This document shows positions 47,041 to 59,399 of a stretch of DNA of 64,000 nucleotides, one piece after another; within the stretch, counting starts at the first letter, position 1; every line of letters starts with the position of its first letter. Below the pieces are notes generated by a model that worked only from the letters and a program-made list of their open reading frames with translations, ran no database searches and had not been told where the DNA came from. This stretch comes from Letharia columbiana (taxonomy: Eukaryota > Ascomycota > Lecanoromycetes > Lecanorales > Parmeliaceae), in the NCBI RefSeq assembly GCF_014066305.1, contig NW_023501053.1, positions 328,501 through 392,500 on the forward strand, read 5' to 3'. The translations under genes were made by a program, and so were the position numbers.

Positions 47041-48321
47041 CTATTATTTATAAAATACATTATATAGATAAAAGTAATTACCCTCTTTATATCCCCTCTA
47101 ATCTTATTTATTCTATTTTCTTATATATCTTATAATATTTATTTAATTTTCAACTATTATAAATTAATTAGTAATCTTTTATTAATAGAATACTTATAGA
47201 GCGATATATTAGAATTAAAAAGCGATATATATTTAATAATATTTATATACTTCTTATATTTACTAGATTAAGTAATTAATAATATTAAAGTATATATAAT
47301 AAAAGCGTAGATAAATTACGTATTTTAATTATATTATATTATCTATATTAGATAGAATTTTATTTATAATTTAATCGCGTTATAATTAATATACCTCTTC
47401 TATTTATAATATTAACTTATTATATATTAAAAAACTCTTTAAGCTTTAAATATAAGCGCATTAAAAATAAAGAAATAAAAAGAGATATATAATAGAAATA
47501 TAATATTATTAGATAGACGATATATTAAAGAGAAAGCTAATTTAAAGAATAAATAGTTTAATATCTTTATTTTATTTATTAGTTTAATTCTCGCTAATAA
47601 TATAAAAAAATATACTTACTTTTTAATAATAGAAAAGAGAAGAAAAATTAATCTATTTATAATATAAGATTAGCTATTTAGATTATTATATTATATAAAT
47701 ATTTCTAATATATTTATAAATTAGACTTATAAGTTATCTAATTTATAAAATTATAAAAATTATTTATATTCTCTATATCCTTATTATAATTAATTTATTA
47801 CTATTATATAATCTAGAATAAAAGATATTTATATATAAGTCTATTAATATATCGATATTTATCGCTATAGATATAGATTATAATAATTAATATTTCTAAT
47901 TATCGCTAATTTAAGAGAAGTATTAATTTGGATATAATAATAAATAATATAAAAGCTAAAAAGTATAAAAACGCTATATAGTTATTAGTAAAATATAAAA
48001 ATATTATTATATAAAAAAGCGCTATTAACGAATACGAAGAGAGTATAAAAAAGTGGAAATAAAAGAGATATCTTAAGGATAACTTAAGAATAACTTACTA
48101 TACATTAGAAATACCTTATAATTACTTATTATATTTATTTATATAATTAGATTACGAATTAATTATATCTAATTACTATTATTATAATATAAGAAAATCT
48201 AAAAAAGAGATAGCTTATCCCCCTAATACCTTCTATTTTAATCTATATTAAAATCGTTATATAATTATAATATTCTATAATCTATTATCTTCTAATTAAA
48301 TAATTTACTTATTCTTAACTC

Positions 48322-48984
48322 TACCTTAGAGGAAATATACGATTAGGGTATGTCACGTGACTATATCATTAACTCGATATTTGTTATAACTTTCAATCAA
48401 CTTTCAATTAACTTTTTATTAATATTAAATTTTCTATAATAGTAGATTATTCGATATTCGAAATAAATAGATAGTTATTTAGTAATTCCCTTATTATATA
48501 TTAAGGTTTAAACTAATTCGGGTATCTCGCTTCGCTTATAATAGCCTATTTATCAACGTCACGTGATTTATTTTTCGATTTTTCGATTTTTCTCGAAATT
48601 TGATATATAAGTAAGATATATAGCCCTATAGGGCTGTGGGACTTAAAGAAATTTTCGAAAAATTTCATATATTACCGCTATTCATTAATTCTCTACTAGT
48701 AATATATTAATGTATTACTTTATAGCGTAGTATTGAAATAAAAATAAATCGATATCTCTTTCATATTTCATTAACTATCCATTAACCATCCATTAACAAT
48801 AAATTTAACTGAATCTTCTATGAATAGAAAGTTTTATACAAGTCTATTCGATATACGTTATATAAAACGTAAAATCTGAATATATCCGGTGTGTAGTCCT
48901 TATTATACAAATCGTATTATTATCGTTAATAATTTATCTATTTTCTATTAATAGTAAATTCCCATATATAGTAGCTCCCGTAAG
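48322..48984 (-). repeat. right arm of the 663 bp inverted repeat
   Basis: Reverse complement of the left arm with scattered transitions; equal in length. Confidence 0.8.
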
Positions 48985-49039
48985 ATATCTAATAATATAT
49001 TATACTCTTTATAGATTTTTAGATAATATTCTTATATTT

Positions 49040-49214
49040 TATTGAAATTCAGATTACGTAACTCTTGGCGTCTTAGCGGTCACGTGACATGGTTACGTAA
49101 TATGGTTACGTGATATAGTTACGTAATACGCCTTAGCGTGTTTATATCTAGTCGCTCTTTTCTTTATAATAACTTTATAGTTAATAACTAAGTATCTTAT
49201 CTTATATTTCTATA
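49040..49214 (+). repeat. 5' LTR of the copia element
   Basis: Starts TATTGAAATTC and ends TTTCTATA. It contains four tandem 13 bp units at 49079-49130 built on GGTCACGTGACAT / GGTTACGTAATAT. Less RIP-mutated than the element body. Confidence 0.8.
49079..49130 (+). promoter_or_regulatory. four tandem 13 bp CACGTG-type units in the LTR
   Basis: Units at 49079, 49092, 49105 and 49118. The first has the full palindrome TCACGTGA, an E-box bound by bHLH factors in fungi; others carry ACGTGA or ACGTAA. In the 3' LTR only three units can be traced, and the LTR lengths differ by exactly 13 bp. Promoter function is inference. Confidence 0.5.
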
Positions 49215-49226
49215 GATTATAAGCTC
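49215..49226 (+). promoter_or_regulatory. fossil primer-binding site, half-tRNA type
   Basis: GATTATAAGCTC directly after the LTR is the RIP image of GGTTATGAGCTC. GGTTATGAGC is complementary to the anticodon-loop region of fungal initiator tRNA-Met, the internal primer type known for Drosophila copia. Confidence 0.45.
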
Positions 49227-50699
49227 GAGCTTTATTCGATAATTATTATATTATATCTACTATTCGCCTTTATAACTATAGCTATTTTTAAGCTTTTAAT
49301 ATTTATTTTATAATATTTAAAGTTTATTATATAAAGATAGTAATAATTATAAAGATATTCTTTTAATCTTTTTAATAGAAATATTTTCTTTTTTTAAAAT
49401 AATTATAGATTTAAGCGAGTATAACTAGCTAACAATATAAGAGATTAAAAATTATTTTTATTTCTATCTTAAACGAGCTAAGATATATTATCTTTAATTA
49501 AAATATTAAATTTATTAAATATATTAAATATATAATTATATAATTATATAATTAAGTTATATTATTAAAGTCTTCTAAATCTTATTAGCTTTCGCTAAAT
49601 TAGAATATTTAATTTTATTAAAAATAAAATTATTCTATATTAATTTTAATTTTAAAATTATATATTAATTATTAAATTAATAATTATTAATTAAAAGTAG
49701 CTAGATATTAATATTAATAATTTAATTATAATTTAGAGTATTCTAAAGTTAGTATTACTATCTCTTAATATATTTATAAATCTATTAAAATTAAAATAAT
49801 AAGAATATCTTATTAATATTAGCTTTTAAATTTTTAAAAATTCTTTAAAAAAGAAGATTAAAGCTTTATTATCGAATTCTTTTTTTATAATTATTTATAT
49901 TCTATTATTATAATTATAAAATTAGAATAACTCAAAGTTTTATAATAGTAATTAGCGATATAAATATTTTAAATTTAAATCTTTAAATAAGTAATATAAA
50001 AAGAATATTAATTCCTCTTTAAGAAGAAGATTTATATATTTATAATAATTATACTTTATATAATTCTATTAAAAATTAATCTTTATTTATAAATTATTTT
50101 TATTATTAAATATCTTTTATTTTAATTATATCGCTTATATCTATCGTAGCTCTATATATAAATACTTTCTATTTTTTATATAAGAACTTAAAGCTTAAAG
50201 ATAATAGTTAATTAGTATTAATAAGATCTTCGAGAATTCTAATAATAATTAGAATATTTATCTTACTCTTACTACTTTATTAGATAATAGTTTTATTAAT
50301 TTTAAATTTAAAGTTATTTTTAGAATCTTTCTCTAAATTTATTATTTTATTTAAAATAATAATTAAATTATTATTACTATCGCCGCTATCGCTCTCTTTA
50401 TTAATATTCTATATATCTTTATTTAAACTATCTTCTAATAATAATAAATTTAATTAATTAATTATAGCGTTTTATAATTAATATTCTTAATTAGTCTTAA
50501 TTTAATAAAGATAATTTCTTTTTAATTTTTATTACTATTCTAAAATTTAATATAAGATATATTAAATAAAGATAAAATATTAAAAATTAATTAATACTTA
50601 ATAATTTTTTATTTTTTATTAAAATTATTAAGTTTAAGATTTATATAGCTATTTTTTAATATCTTAAATATAATAATTATTAATTTATCGAGATTAATT

Positions 50700-51128
50700 A
50701 GTATATATAAAAGAATAAGATAGAGCTAAGCTTGAAAACCTTGAATTTGTATGTGCAGCCAATTATCAGTTCGGGGTTACTACGCTCTTTGATTAGACCG
50801 GCTGAGTTATCGCGGGTAAATAAATTAGCGTCCGCAACCATCAAAAAAATATAGCCGGATAGCCCTGATTAAAAAACAGGTACACATTATTTGATTTTAG
50901 AATAACTTTTTTGTTTTCTATTAAAATTTTGAAATTTTTTTTTTAAATCATAGAACGAAATGTGGGCTTTCAGATAAAAAAAGAATTTTTAAATTTAGTC
51001 TTATAATTATCAAAGCGCAAGGAATTCAAATATCGCTCACCAAAGTTCGCTCACCAAAGATCGCTCACCTATTTACTCGATAGCCCTAATTAAAAAAAAA
51101 TTATGAATTTAATTCATAGGCCTTTACT
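50700..51128 (+). mobile_element. 429 bp less mutated element inside the copia element
   Basis: Shares its first about 115 bp and its last about 20 bp with the 2.0 kb element at 44285-46315, but has a different inside with normal CpA/TpG content. GATAGCCCTRATTAAAAAA occurs twice (near 50862 and 51080). Three tandem 14 bp units TCGCTCACCAAAG lie at 51033-51070. No open frame. It looks like a non-autonomous relative, younger than its copia host. Flanking bases do not give a clear target duplication. Confidence 0.5.
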
Positions 51129-53399
51129 CGTTATAATAATAAGTATTTTTAAGTAATATTTAACGCTATCGCTAAATATTATAAATCTAAAAACTTTAAA
51201 TTCTATATAAAGCTAATTCGCTAATAACTTAATATTACTCTTATTTTTTAAAAAAAGCGTTTATTAATATGAAAAGAATTTTTATAAGATTTCTTTATTA
51301 ATTATTTAATATTTATTATTTATAAAAAGATTTATTTTTATTTTATTCGCGATATTAAGAGTAATTAAATTTAATTTCTTAATCGTAATATTATTAATTT
51401 AAATTACTTCGTTTAAAATAAATATATAAATATTATTTTATTTAATATCTTATATATATCTAATATAAATATTAATTTTTTTTATTAATAAACTTCTAGA
51501 TTTTAATATTATAATTATTTTTTATAAGATTAATTACGCTCTAATTAAAAATAATTTAAAATTTATAAATACTTATAATTAAGATTTATTTTTTCTTAAT
51601 TTTTAAAATAATTTAAATAATATCTTAATAATATATAGTATTTTTTTTAATTTAATTTATTAACTCTAATATATTTATATAAGTTATTTAAATTAATAAA
51701 ATTTAAATAAACTTCTTTTAATAATAATAAATATAGATTTTATTAAAAATATCGCGAATAAATATATTTATAAATATTATATTATAAAATATTAAAAGAT
51801 TATTTTTTATATTAATTTTATTATATTTAATATATAATTAAATAAATTTATTTATAGCGATTTTATAAAGCTTCTATTTTCTATTAATTTTAATAATTAT
51901 AAATACTTTATAATATTTAAAAATAATTTTATCTTTTATTTTAAAATTTATTATATTTATTATAAAAATAAAATCTTTATTATATTTTTATAATTTAAAA
52001 TTTTTTTTATATTTATTTTAATAATAAAAGTAAATATATATCTAAAGTCTTTCTTAACTATCTCGCTTTATTAAATATTAAATAAAAATCTATTATTTTT
52101 AATAATTTCTAAATAAATAATATAATTAAATATTTTAAATAAATCTTATTATATAAGATATATCTTATTCTATTAAACTTTAATCTTAATAAATTCTTTT
52201 AATTTAAAATCGTTATTATTACTAATTATTTAATAATATAATTACTTAATATTAAAATTATTATAATCTTTTTTAAGATTTTCTATTAATAAAAGCTTAT
52301 TTTTTCTTATTTATATATAATCAATTTTATCGCTTATATAATAAAACGAATTTAGAAGAAGCTTATAAATTAAAATAAAAAGTATATATTATTAAGATAT
52401 AAAGAGAAGTATATCTTTCGATTATATAATCTTATTAAAAAGATAATTATTTATATTAATAATATATATTTTATAAAAAAAAATTTTTAATTATAAACTT
52501 AAAAGAAGAAACTAATATTTATAAATATTTAAATAAATAGTAATATTTAATAATATTAATATTTATTATAAGAGAGATATTAAATAAATAATATATTATT
52601 AATATTTTAAAAGATATTAAATTTAAAAAAGTATTAGAAGATATTATATTTATAATTAAAATAGTTATTAAACTTTTAATAATTTTAAAATTTTCAATAT
52701 TTATAAAATTAAGATTAAATTTTTTATAGTTAATTAATAAGCTAATACTTTTATAAAGATCTATATAAATTTTTTTAATATAATAGATTTAATTAATTAC
52801 GCGAGAGTTTTTAGCTTAAATACTTTTAATATAAATTATTTAATCTATTTAATTAAATATTATATTTATATTTATATTAATAATTTAATCTATATTATTT
52901 ATATAAAAAATTTCCTTAAACTTAGATTTATTATTTATTATTATCGAAATTATATAAATTATCTACGAAGACTATAAATTAAATATTATTTAAAAAATAT
53001 TATATAATTATTTAAATCTTATAATTTCGAATTTATAAAATTTATCTTCTAATTCTCTTTCGAAAGCCTTTATAATATTTACTTAATTTATAAATTATAT
53101 TAATAAATTAAATATTTTTAAATTTATTATTTATAAATAAATTATATCTAATTAACTATTTTAAATAAATTAAAAATTTTTTATAAAAAATAAATATAAA
53201 TCTCTTATAAATAATAATACTTAATATCTTATTTAAACGCCTTTTAAGGCTTATATCTTAAAAAATAAATAAATTTATATTTTAAAATAAAATCTTAATA
53301 AAAAAATTATTCGCTATAAGATATATTAAATTATTTAAAAATTTAAATAGTAGAAAAGTTATAATTATTATAATACTTTTATATTAATAATAAAATCTA

Positions 53400-54300
53400 T
53401 AAATTATAAAATAATCTTTATATTTATAATTATTTTAAATTAAAATCTAAAGTAAATAAATATTAAAATTATCTTTTTATATAATAATATAAAAAAAAGA
53501 TTTATATATATTAATTCGATAATTTTAATAAAAATAATATTAAGATTTATAAACTAAATAAGATACTTTATAATTTAAAATAATCTTTTTAAATTTAATA
53601 TTAATATTTTTTAAAGTATATAAAGAAGCTAGATCTTCTTTCTATTAAATTAAATAATAATATATTTATAAATTTTAAAAAGAATATTATTATAGCGCTT
53701 TATATTAATAATATCTTAATTATTAATTTAAATAAAATCGAAATTTAGCGAATTAAGAAAGAACTTAACGCGAAGTTTTATATATCGAATTTAAAATTAT
53801 ATATTTATTATTTAAATATAATTATTAAGAGAAATTATTATAATAATATTCTTTATCTAAAATAAAAGATTTATATTATTTAATTTTTAAATTATTTTAA
53901 TTATTAAAATCTTATTTTAATATTAATACTTTTTAAAATTAATTATAAACTAGCTTTTATTAAAAAAAAATATATTATTTTAAAGAAATTATAAAAAAAT
54001 TATTAATTTACGATAAGATCTTTTATATATATTATACTTAATATTTATTTTAATATTATTTATATAATATTATTAATAAATTATTATTTAATTAATTTAA
54101 TTTTAATATATTAAAATATAATTATTTAAATCTTTCGATATTTAAGAGATATAATATATTATAAATTTATATATAAAGATCTTTTTTAAAAGCTTATTAG
54201 TTATATTAATTCTAATTAAATTAATAATATAATTTAAAAATTTATATTTAATTATTTTTTTAATATAAAAAATAATATAATTATTTAATTATTTAAGTAT
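53400..54300 (+). pseudogene. fossil copia reverse transcriptase
   Basis: The frame through 53650-53900 reads IIIALYINNILIINLNKIEI, then KKELNAKFYISNLKLYIYYL, with few stops. These are the YVDDILI-TG and following KxxLxxxFxMxDLG..xYxLG parts of copia polymerases after G-to-A and C-to-T changes. Copia identity is well supported; the enzyme is dead. Confidence 0.7.
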
Positions 54301-55501
54301 TAAATTATTATAATATTATTTATTTATAAAATAAAGTATATTAATTAGATATAAACTATTAAGAAAGTAATTTAATTAAAAAATTTATTTATTTAATTTC
54401 TTCGTCTTAACGATATAAACTTTAAAATTATTATTATTTTTAATAATAATTAAAATATAATTACTCTTATAAAAAATATTTAATTTTATATTTATATTAA
54501 ATATATTAATATTATTTATTATTTTATATAAAAAAAGATTAATAATAATATTATAAATATATAATATATTTTTATTAATAAATAAATAGCTAATAAACTT
54601 ATTAAGGCTCTTTATTTAAATAAATTTATTATTTTTTAAGATATTTTTAAAATAAAAGCTATATTTACTTATTCTCTAGATAATTATTAATTTTACTATT
54701 ATTTTAATATAGTTTTATTTTATAAAGAAGTTATTCTATTATATCTATATCTAAATTTAAAAAAATTACTTATTATCACTTACTTTAGAAAAGCTATTTT
54801 ATTAATTTTTATATTATAAATAATTAATTTAAATTATTTATCGAGTTATTATATTAGACTTAGTACTCTATAAACTTACTATTTTATATTAAAATAACTA
54901 TTTTTTTAACGCTATTATTACTATTATTATTAAAACTTCTAAAGCTCTTTTAAAAGATTTATATCTATTTATTATTAATATCTTAAATATTATATTTTTA
55001 AATTATTATTACTAGCTATTATTATTAAGAATTAATTATTTAAAATAATCTTATAAAGGTTTTATAGTCGATGATATATAATTAAGAGGATTTCTTTTAA
55101 TTATTTTATTTAGCTATTCTTATAAATATTCTTTAATTTTAAATTAATCGATTTTTAATATATACTAGATAATCTAAAAATAAAATTTCTAAAAAATCGC
55201 TTTTTAATAAAAAGTGAAATTTAAATCGAATTTTAATAGGGGATTAATCTAATATAGTTATTTTTAGATTTTAACTTTTTATTTTATTTATTCTATTTTA
55301 AATATCGTAAATTTTAAATCTTATATTTTTTAATTTTATTTATAAGGGGAGATAGAGATAAGAGAGAATATAAGAGAGAATATATTTTCACGCTAGCTAT
55401 CCGGTATTAACTTATTTTAATTACTTAGCTTAAACTTCGTTAATATCGAACTTCGTATTTATTAGATTTTACTTATAAGAGAATATATATACGAAGAAGA
55501 G

Positions 55502-55663
55502 TGTTAAAATTCGAATTACGTAACTCTTAGCGTCTTGGCGATTATATAACATAGATATGTAATATGATCACGTGATACGCCTTAGCGTCTCTGTATCTAG
55601 TCGCTCTTTTCTTTATAGTAACTTCATAGTTAATAACTAAGTATCTTATCTTATATTTTTATA
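55502..55663 (+). repeat. 3' LTR of the copia element
   Basis: 162 bp, TGTTAAAATTC to TTTTTATA. It matches the 5' LTR apart from transitions and one missing 13 bp unit. Confidence 0.8.
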
Positions 55664-58454
55664 TATTTAAAGATAATTAGATTAAAAATATCTTTATTAA
55701 AATATTAATATTCTATTTTAAAGAAGCTCTCTTTAAAATAAACTATATAGACTTATAATTTCTACGCTCTAACTATCTTAAATAAACTCTTCGCTATTAT
55801 TCTTTAAATAATTATTAAAAATAAAATTAGTAGTAGAATAAAGACTAATAAATAAACTTTATAAATAGAGTAAAGAATTAATAATCTAATACTATAATTC
55901 TATAGAAATAATAACTATATTCTAAAGATATCTATATATATATATAATTTTAAAGAGATAATAAGTTTAATTTATTAATTATATAAAGATGTTAATACTA
56001 TAATAACTAGCTTTTAAAAAAAATATCTTAAAAAGTTATATTACGCTCTTTATATATCTAATAAAAAATTATTTAAATTTAACTCTATTTTTATAAGTCT
56101 AATATTTTAAATCTATTTCTTTATTAGATTAATTAATTTATAATAAATAAAGTAAAAATATAAGATAGAAATATAGAAAATTAATAAAGGGCTTATTTAT
56201 CTATATTATTTAACTTATAATATATCTAATAACTTTTATCTTCTTATTATCTCTATTTTTAAGATATCTTATTTAAAATAAAGTATCGTCTATATTAATA
56301 ACTAATTAAAATATCTAAGAATAAAATATTTAACTTATATATTAATTTAAAAATGAATTTATTAACTTATATAAATTAAATATCGTAGTTATAGTTTAAT
56401 AAAAAAGTTTAATTATCTCTCTTTAAGTTCTCTTTAATTTCATTATTACGCTCTTTATAACTTATATATAGAATATAATACTTTCTTATATTAATATCTA
56501 AAAATTTAACGATTTATATTATCTTCGATAATTTCTAATAAAAAAAAATTAGTAATAGAGTTAAGCTTTAATTCTCTAAAGTTCTATACTATAATTACTC
56601 TAATAAATAATCTAATATATTCTTTAAAGAGTTTATATAAGAAGATATTATTAATTTAAACTAAGTCGAAGTTTCGAATAGTAATAAAATCTCTAATATT
56701 AAATATAATTTAATACTTAGATATTCTATTATAATCTATTAATAACTATTTATTTTATATAATAATTCTTATAATTATTATTAAATCTATATATACTATA
56801 GAGTCTAACTCTAAAATTTTATTACCATAGATAATCTAGATATCTCGAGTCTCGAGATAATATTAAGATGGTATAAAGCTAGTCTAAGACCGGTCTATAA
56901 CCGGTTATGAAACCTTTCTAATATCGTATTTGAACTATTTTTAGATAATCTTTAGCTAATATAATATTAGAGAAAAACGATTTTAAGATTATCTAAATAT
57001 CTATATTTTTTCTTAATACTTTTAAAAGTTTAAGATTTAGAAATCTAAATTATATATATATCTAATATATATTAAATATATATTAAAAATATCTTAAATT
57101 AATCTCTATTATAATCTCTATTTAAAGGCCTATTATATACTTATCTTAAATCTTTTATATATTTATATTTATTCTAATTAAAGTCTATTATATATATATT
57201 TATCTTATAAGTAATTAACGCTTTATATATAGTCTAATATATAATTATTTCTATTCTTATATAACTAATTAGATTCTTTCAATATCTTAATTATATATAG
57301 ATTCTTACTTCTTAATATAGAGAGCTTATAGATATATTACTACGCGCCTTTACGCGTATATATTAAAAGATTTAGAATCAAATCTATAATAGGATTTTTA
57401 TTTTTTATCGTCGAATAGATATATATAATAAGAAATGTATATCTCTTTTGCTAATATATATAAAAATATTAATTTAACTTATTTTTAATATCGCCTATAT
57501 AAAGATAATTATTAACATTATATATATAATATTTATTATTTCTATAGAAGACTTTAATAGAATCTAGATTAAGAAATATATAATTTATATATCTATAAAT
57601 TCTATTCTTCAATATCACTTTAAGATTTTTATATTAAAATTAAGAACTCGAATTTTATAGTCTTAACGATATATCGCTATTAAGTACTAAATAAAGTTAT
57701 ACTACAATAAAAGCTTTATTAGATTTATAATAGTCTTAATATAAAAATATATATCTAGAATAAAACCTATTATAAAAAGATAGGGATATTAATAATTAGT
57801 ATCTTTTACTACGCCGTAAAAGTCTTTATTATCTTCTTCGCTAAATAATTATTCTTTAACTAATAGAAAGCTTTTTATAAATATTAGATACTAAATATAT
57901 AATAGCTTTAATATCTTTAATATCTTTAAATAATTATATTTTTATATTTTAATAAGACTAAGTCGTAATAACTATTTTATAATATTCTTAATAAATAAAT
58001 ATTCTATAAGATTTAAAGATATAGCTATATTCGCTATGTCTTTAAAAACTTTATAAAATTATTAGTATCTATTATATTTTATATTAAGATATAATATTTA
58101 TACTTTAATTTATTAGCTAGTATATTAAAATTTATAACTATTATATATTTCTTTATATTTTTAATTAGATATAGATTTATATATATATTAGAGAGACTAA
58201 GAAGTTTTTAGAATTTATTATTTTTAGATAATTATTCTTTATCTTTAGATTTCGATCTTATTAGTATTATTTTCGATTTAGAGTATATAATATTAGATAA
58301 AATAATTTCTAAGATCTTATATTCTTTATCTTCTTCGACTTCTCTATCTTCTCTATCTTCTTTATTTTCTCTATTTTCTTTATCTTCTTTAACTTCTTTA
58401 ACTTTAATAATTTATTTATTAAAGCCTTCTTTAACTATTATAATATATAAAATT
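55664..58454. other. AT-rich RIP-mutated DNA, unassigned
   Basis: No recognised termini or open frame. A GC-richer patch near 56820-56930 holds TCTCGAGTCTCGAGA and two ACCGGT sites. A pyrimidine-rich tract of CTT/CTA-type triplets lies at 58321-58410; read on the minus strand it would have encoded a Lys/Glu-rich stretch. Confidence 0.45.
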
Positions 58455-59399
58455 TGTTGAAAGTAGAATATTAGACATATTAGAAATTGAATAATTATAA
58501 CTAAAAGACTAATTATTAATTTATGAAATATACGAATATTTATATATAAAATAGATAACTAATAGTAACTGATAATTACTAGCCTTAATAATACGCGATA
58601 TATTATATAATAGTCGAAGGGGCTAATATTATAACACTTCTCGATAACCTTAAAAGCTAGATTCTCTAAATCTTAATATATTATATTTTATATATATTAG
58701 TTTTTAAATCTACGCTTTATATTCGAGATTAATTATTTATTTAACCTCGTTAAATTTATAAAAAACCCCGATAGGGAAAATAGGAAGAGTGCCGAGGCTT
58801 TTAAATACCCGTTTCAGAACCTCGGAATAATATAAGGGTTTTTGATGTTTTGTCTGTATTATTTCGAGACCTCGAAATAATCTAAGAGTTTTATTAATTT
58901 ACTTGTATTGTTTCGGGACCTCGGAATAATCTAAGGGTTTTGATGGTTTGCCCGTATTATTTCGGAACCTCAGAATAATCTAAGGGTTTTAATAATTTAC
59001 CCATATTGTTTCGGAACCTCGAATGAAATGAGGATTTTAGTTCGATATTTTTTATATAGGGATTGAATAGCGACAACCCTCTCGTTAATAAGTACGAGCC
59101 AAAAAAATGGGCTATCGCTATGAGGTATATTTATTTATAAACGATCATCGAAGACTTAGTTTGATATCTATGTTAGAAAGTATAAGGATATTCGATACTA
59201 TTCTACCCGCTTCCGGGCTTATAACCTATTAAAAGTAGAATATCAGATATATTAGAAATTGATTAAAAGACTAATTATTGATTTATGGGATATACGGATA
59301 TTTATATATATAAAATAGGTGGCTAATAGTAGCTAGTAATTATTAGTCTTAATAATACGCGCGATATATGCGATAGCCGAAGAGGCTAGTATTATAATA
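58455..59399. mobile_element. small LTR element copy 2 (TRIM-like), uninterrupted
   Basis: A 945 bp sister of the element at 22948-31149. LTRs are 58455-58636 (TGTTGAAAG to TATAACA) and 59227-59399; TSD AAATT lies at 58450-58454 and 59400-59404. Inside are four to five units of the 50 bp tandem repeat (58811-59032) and the empty chromovirus site (GATACTATTCTACCCGC, about 59204-59220). No coding capacity and no clear primer-binding site. Internal DNA is only partly RIP-mutated. Confidence 0.85.
58811..59032. repeat. 50 bp tandem repeat array, copy 2
   Basis: Same unit as 23304-23585 with fewer copies, each carrying an ACCTCG.AATAAT phrase followed by TAAGGGTTTT or a decayed form. Confidence 0.7.

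Larger units (their letters stand above)
46378..48984. mobile_element. foldback-type element with 663 bp terminal inverted repeats
   Basis: Two equal 663 bp inverted repeats (46378-47040 and 48322-48984) begin CTTACG..AGCTACTATATAT and enclose 1,281 bp of AT-rich DNA. The arms retain much CpA/TpG, CACGTGAC sites and a CCCACAGCCCTATAG phrase, and differ mainly by transitions. The centre has no readable transposase. Long arms fit a foldback or Mutator-like DNA transposon, or an inverted duplication. No clear target duplication was found, so the outer limits are set only by where the symmetry stops. Confidence 0.6.
49040..55663 (+). mobile_element. Ty1/copia retrotransposon, RIP-degraded
   Basis: A 6.6 kb element with LTRs at 49040-49214 (175 bp) and 55502-55663 (162 bp) and TSD TATTT at 49035-49039 and 55664-55668. 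A half-tRNA-type primer-binding site follows the 5' LTR, and a purine tract CGAAGAAGAG touches the 3' LTR (55492-55501). The plus strand encodes a broken copia polymerase with YINNIL (ancestral YVDDIL) at 53701 and the KKELNAKFYISNLK-type stretch after it. Expected gag, protease and integrase regions upstream are too decayed to delimit. A 429 bp younger sequence sits at 50700-51128. Confidence 0.8.
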
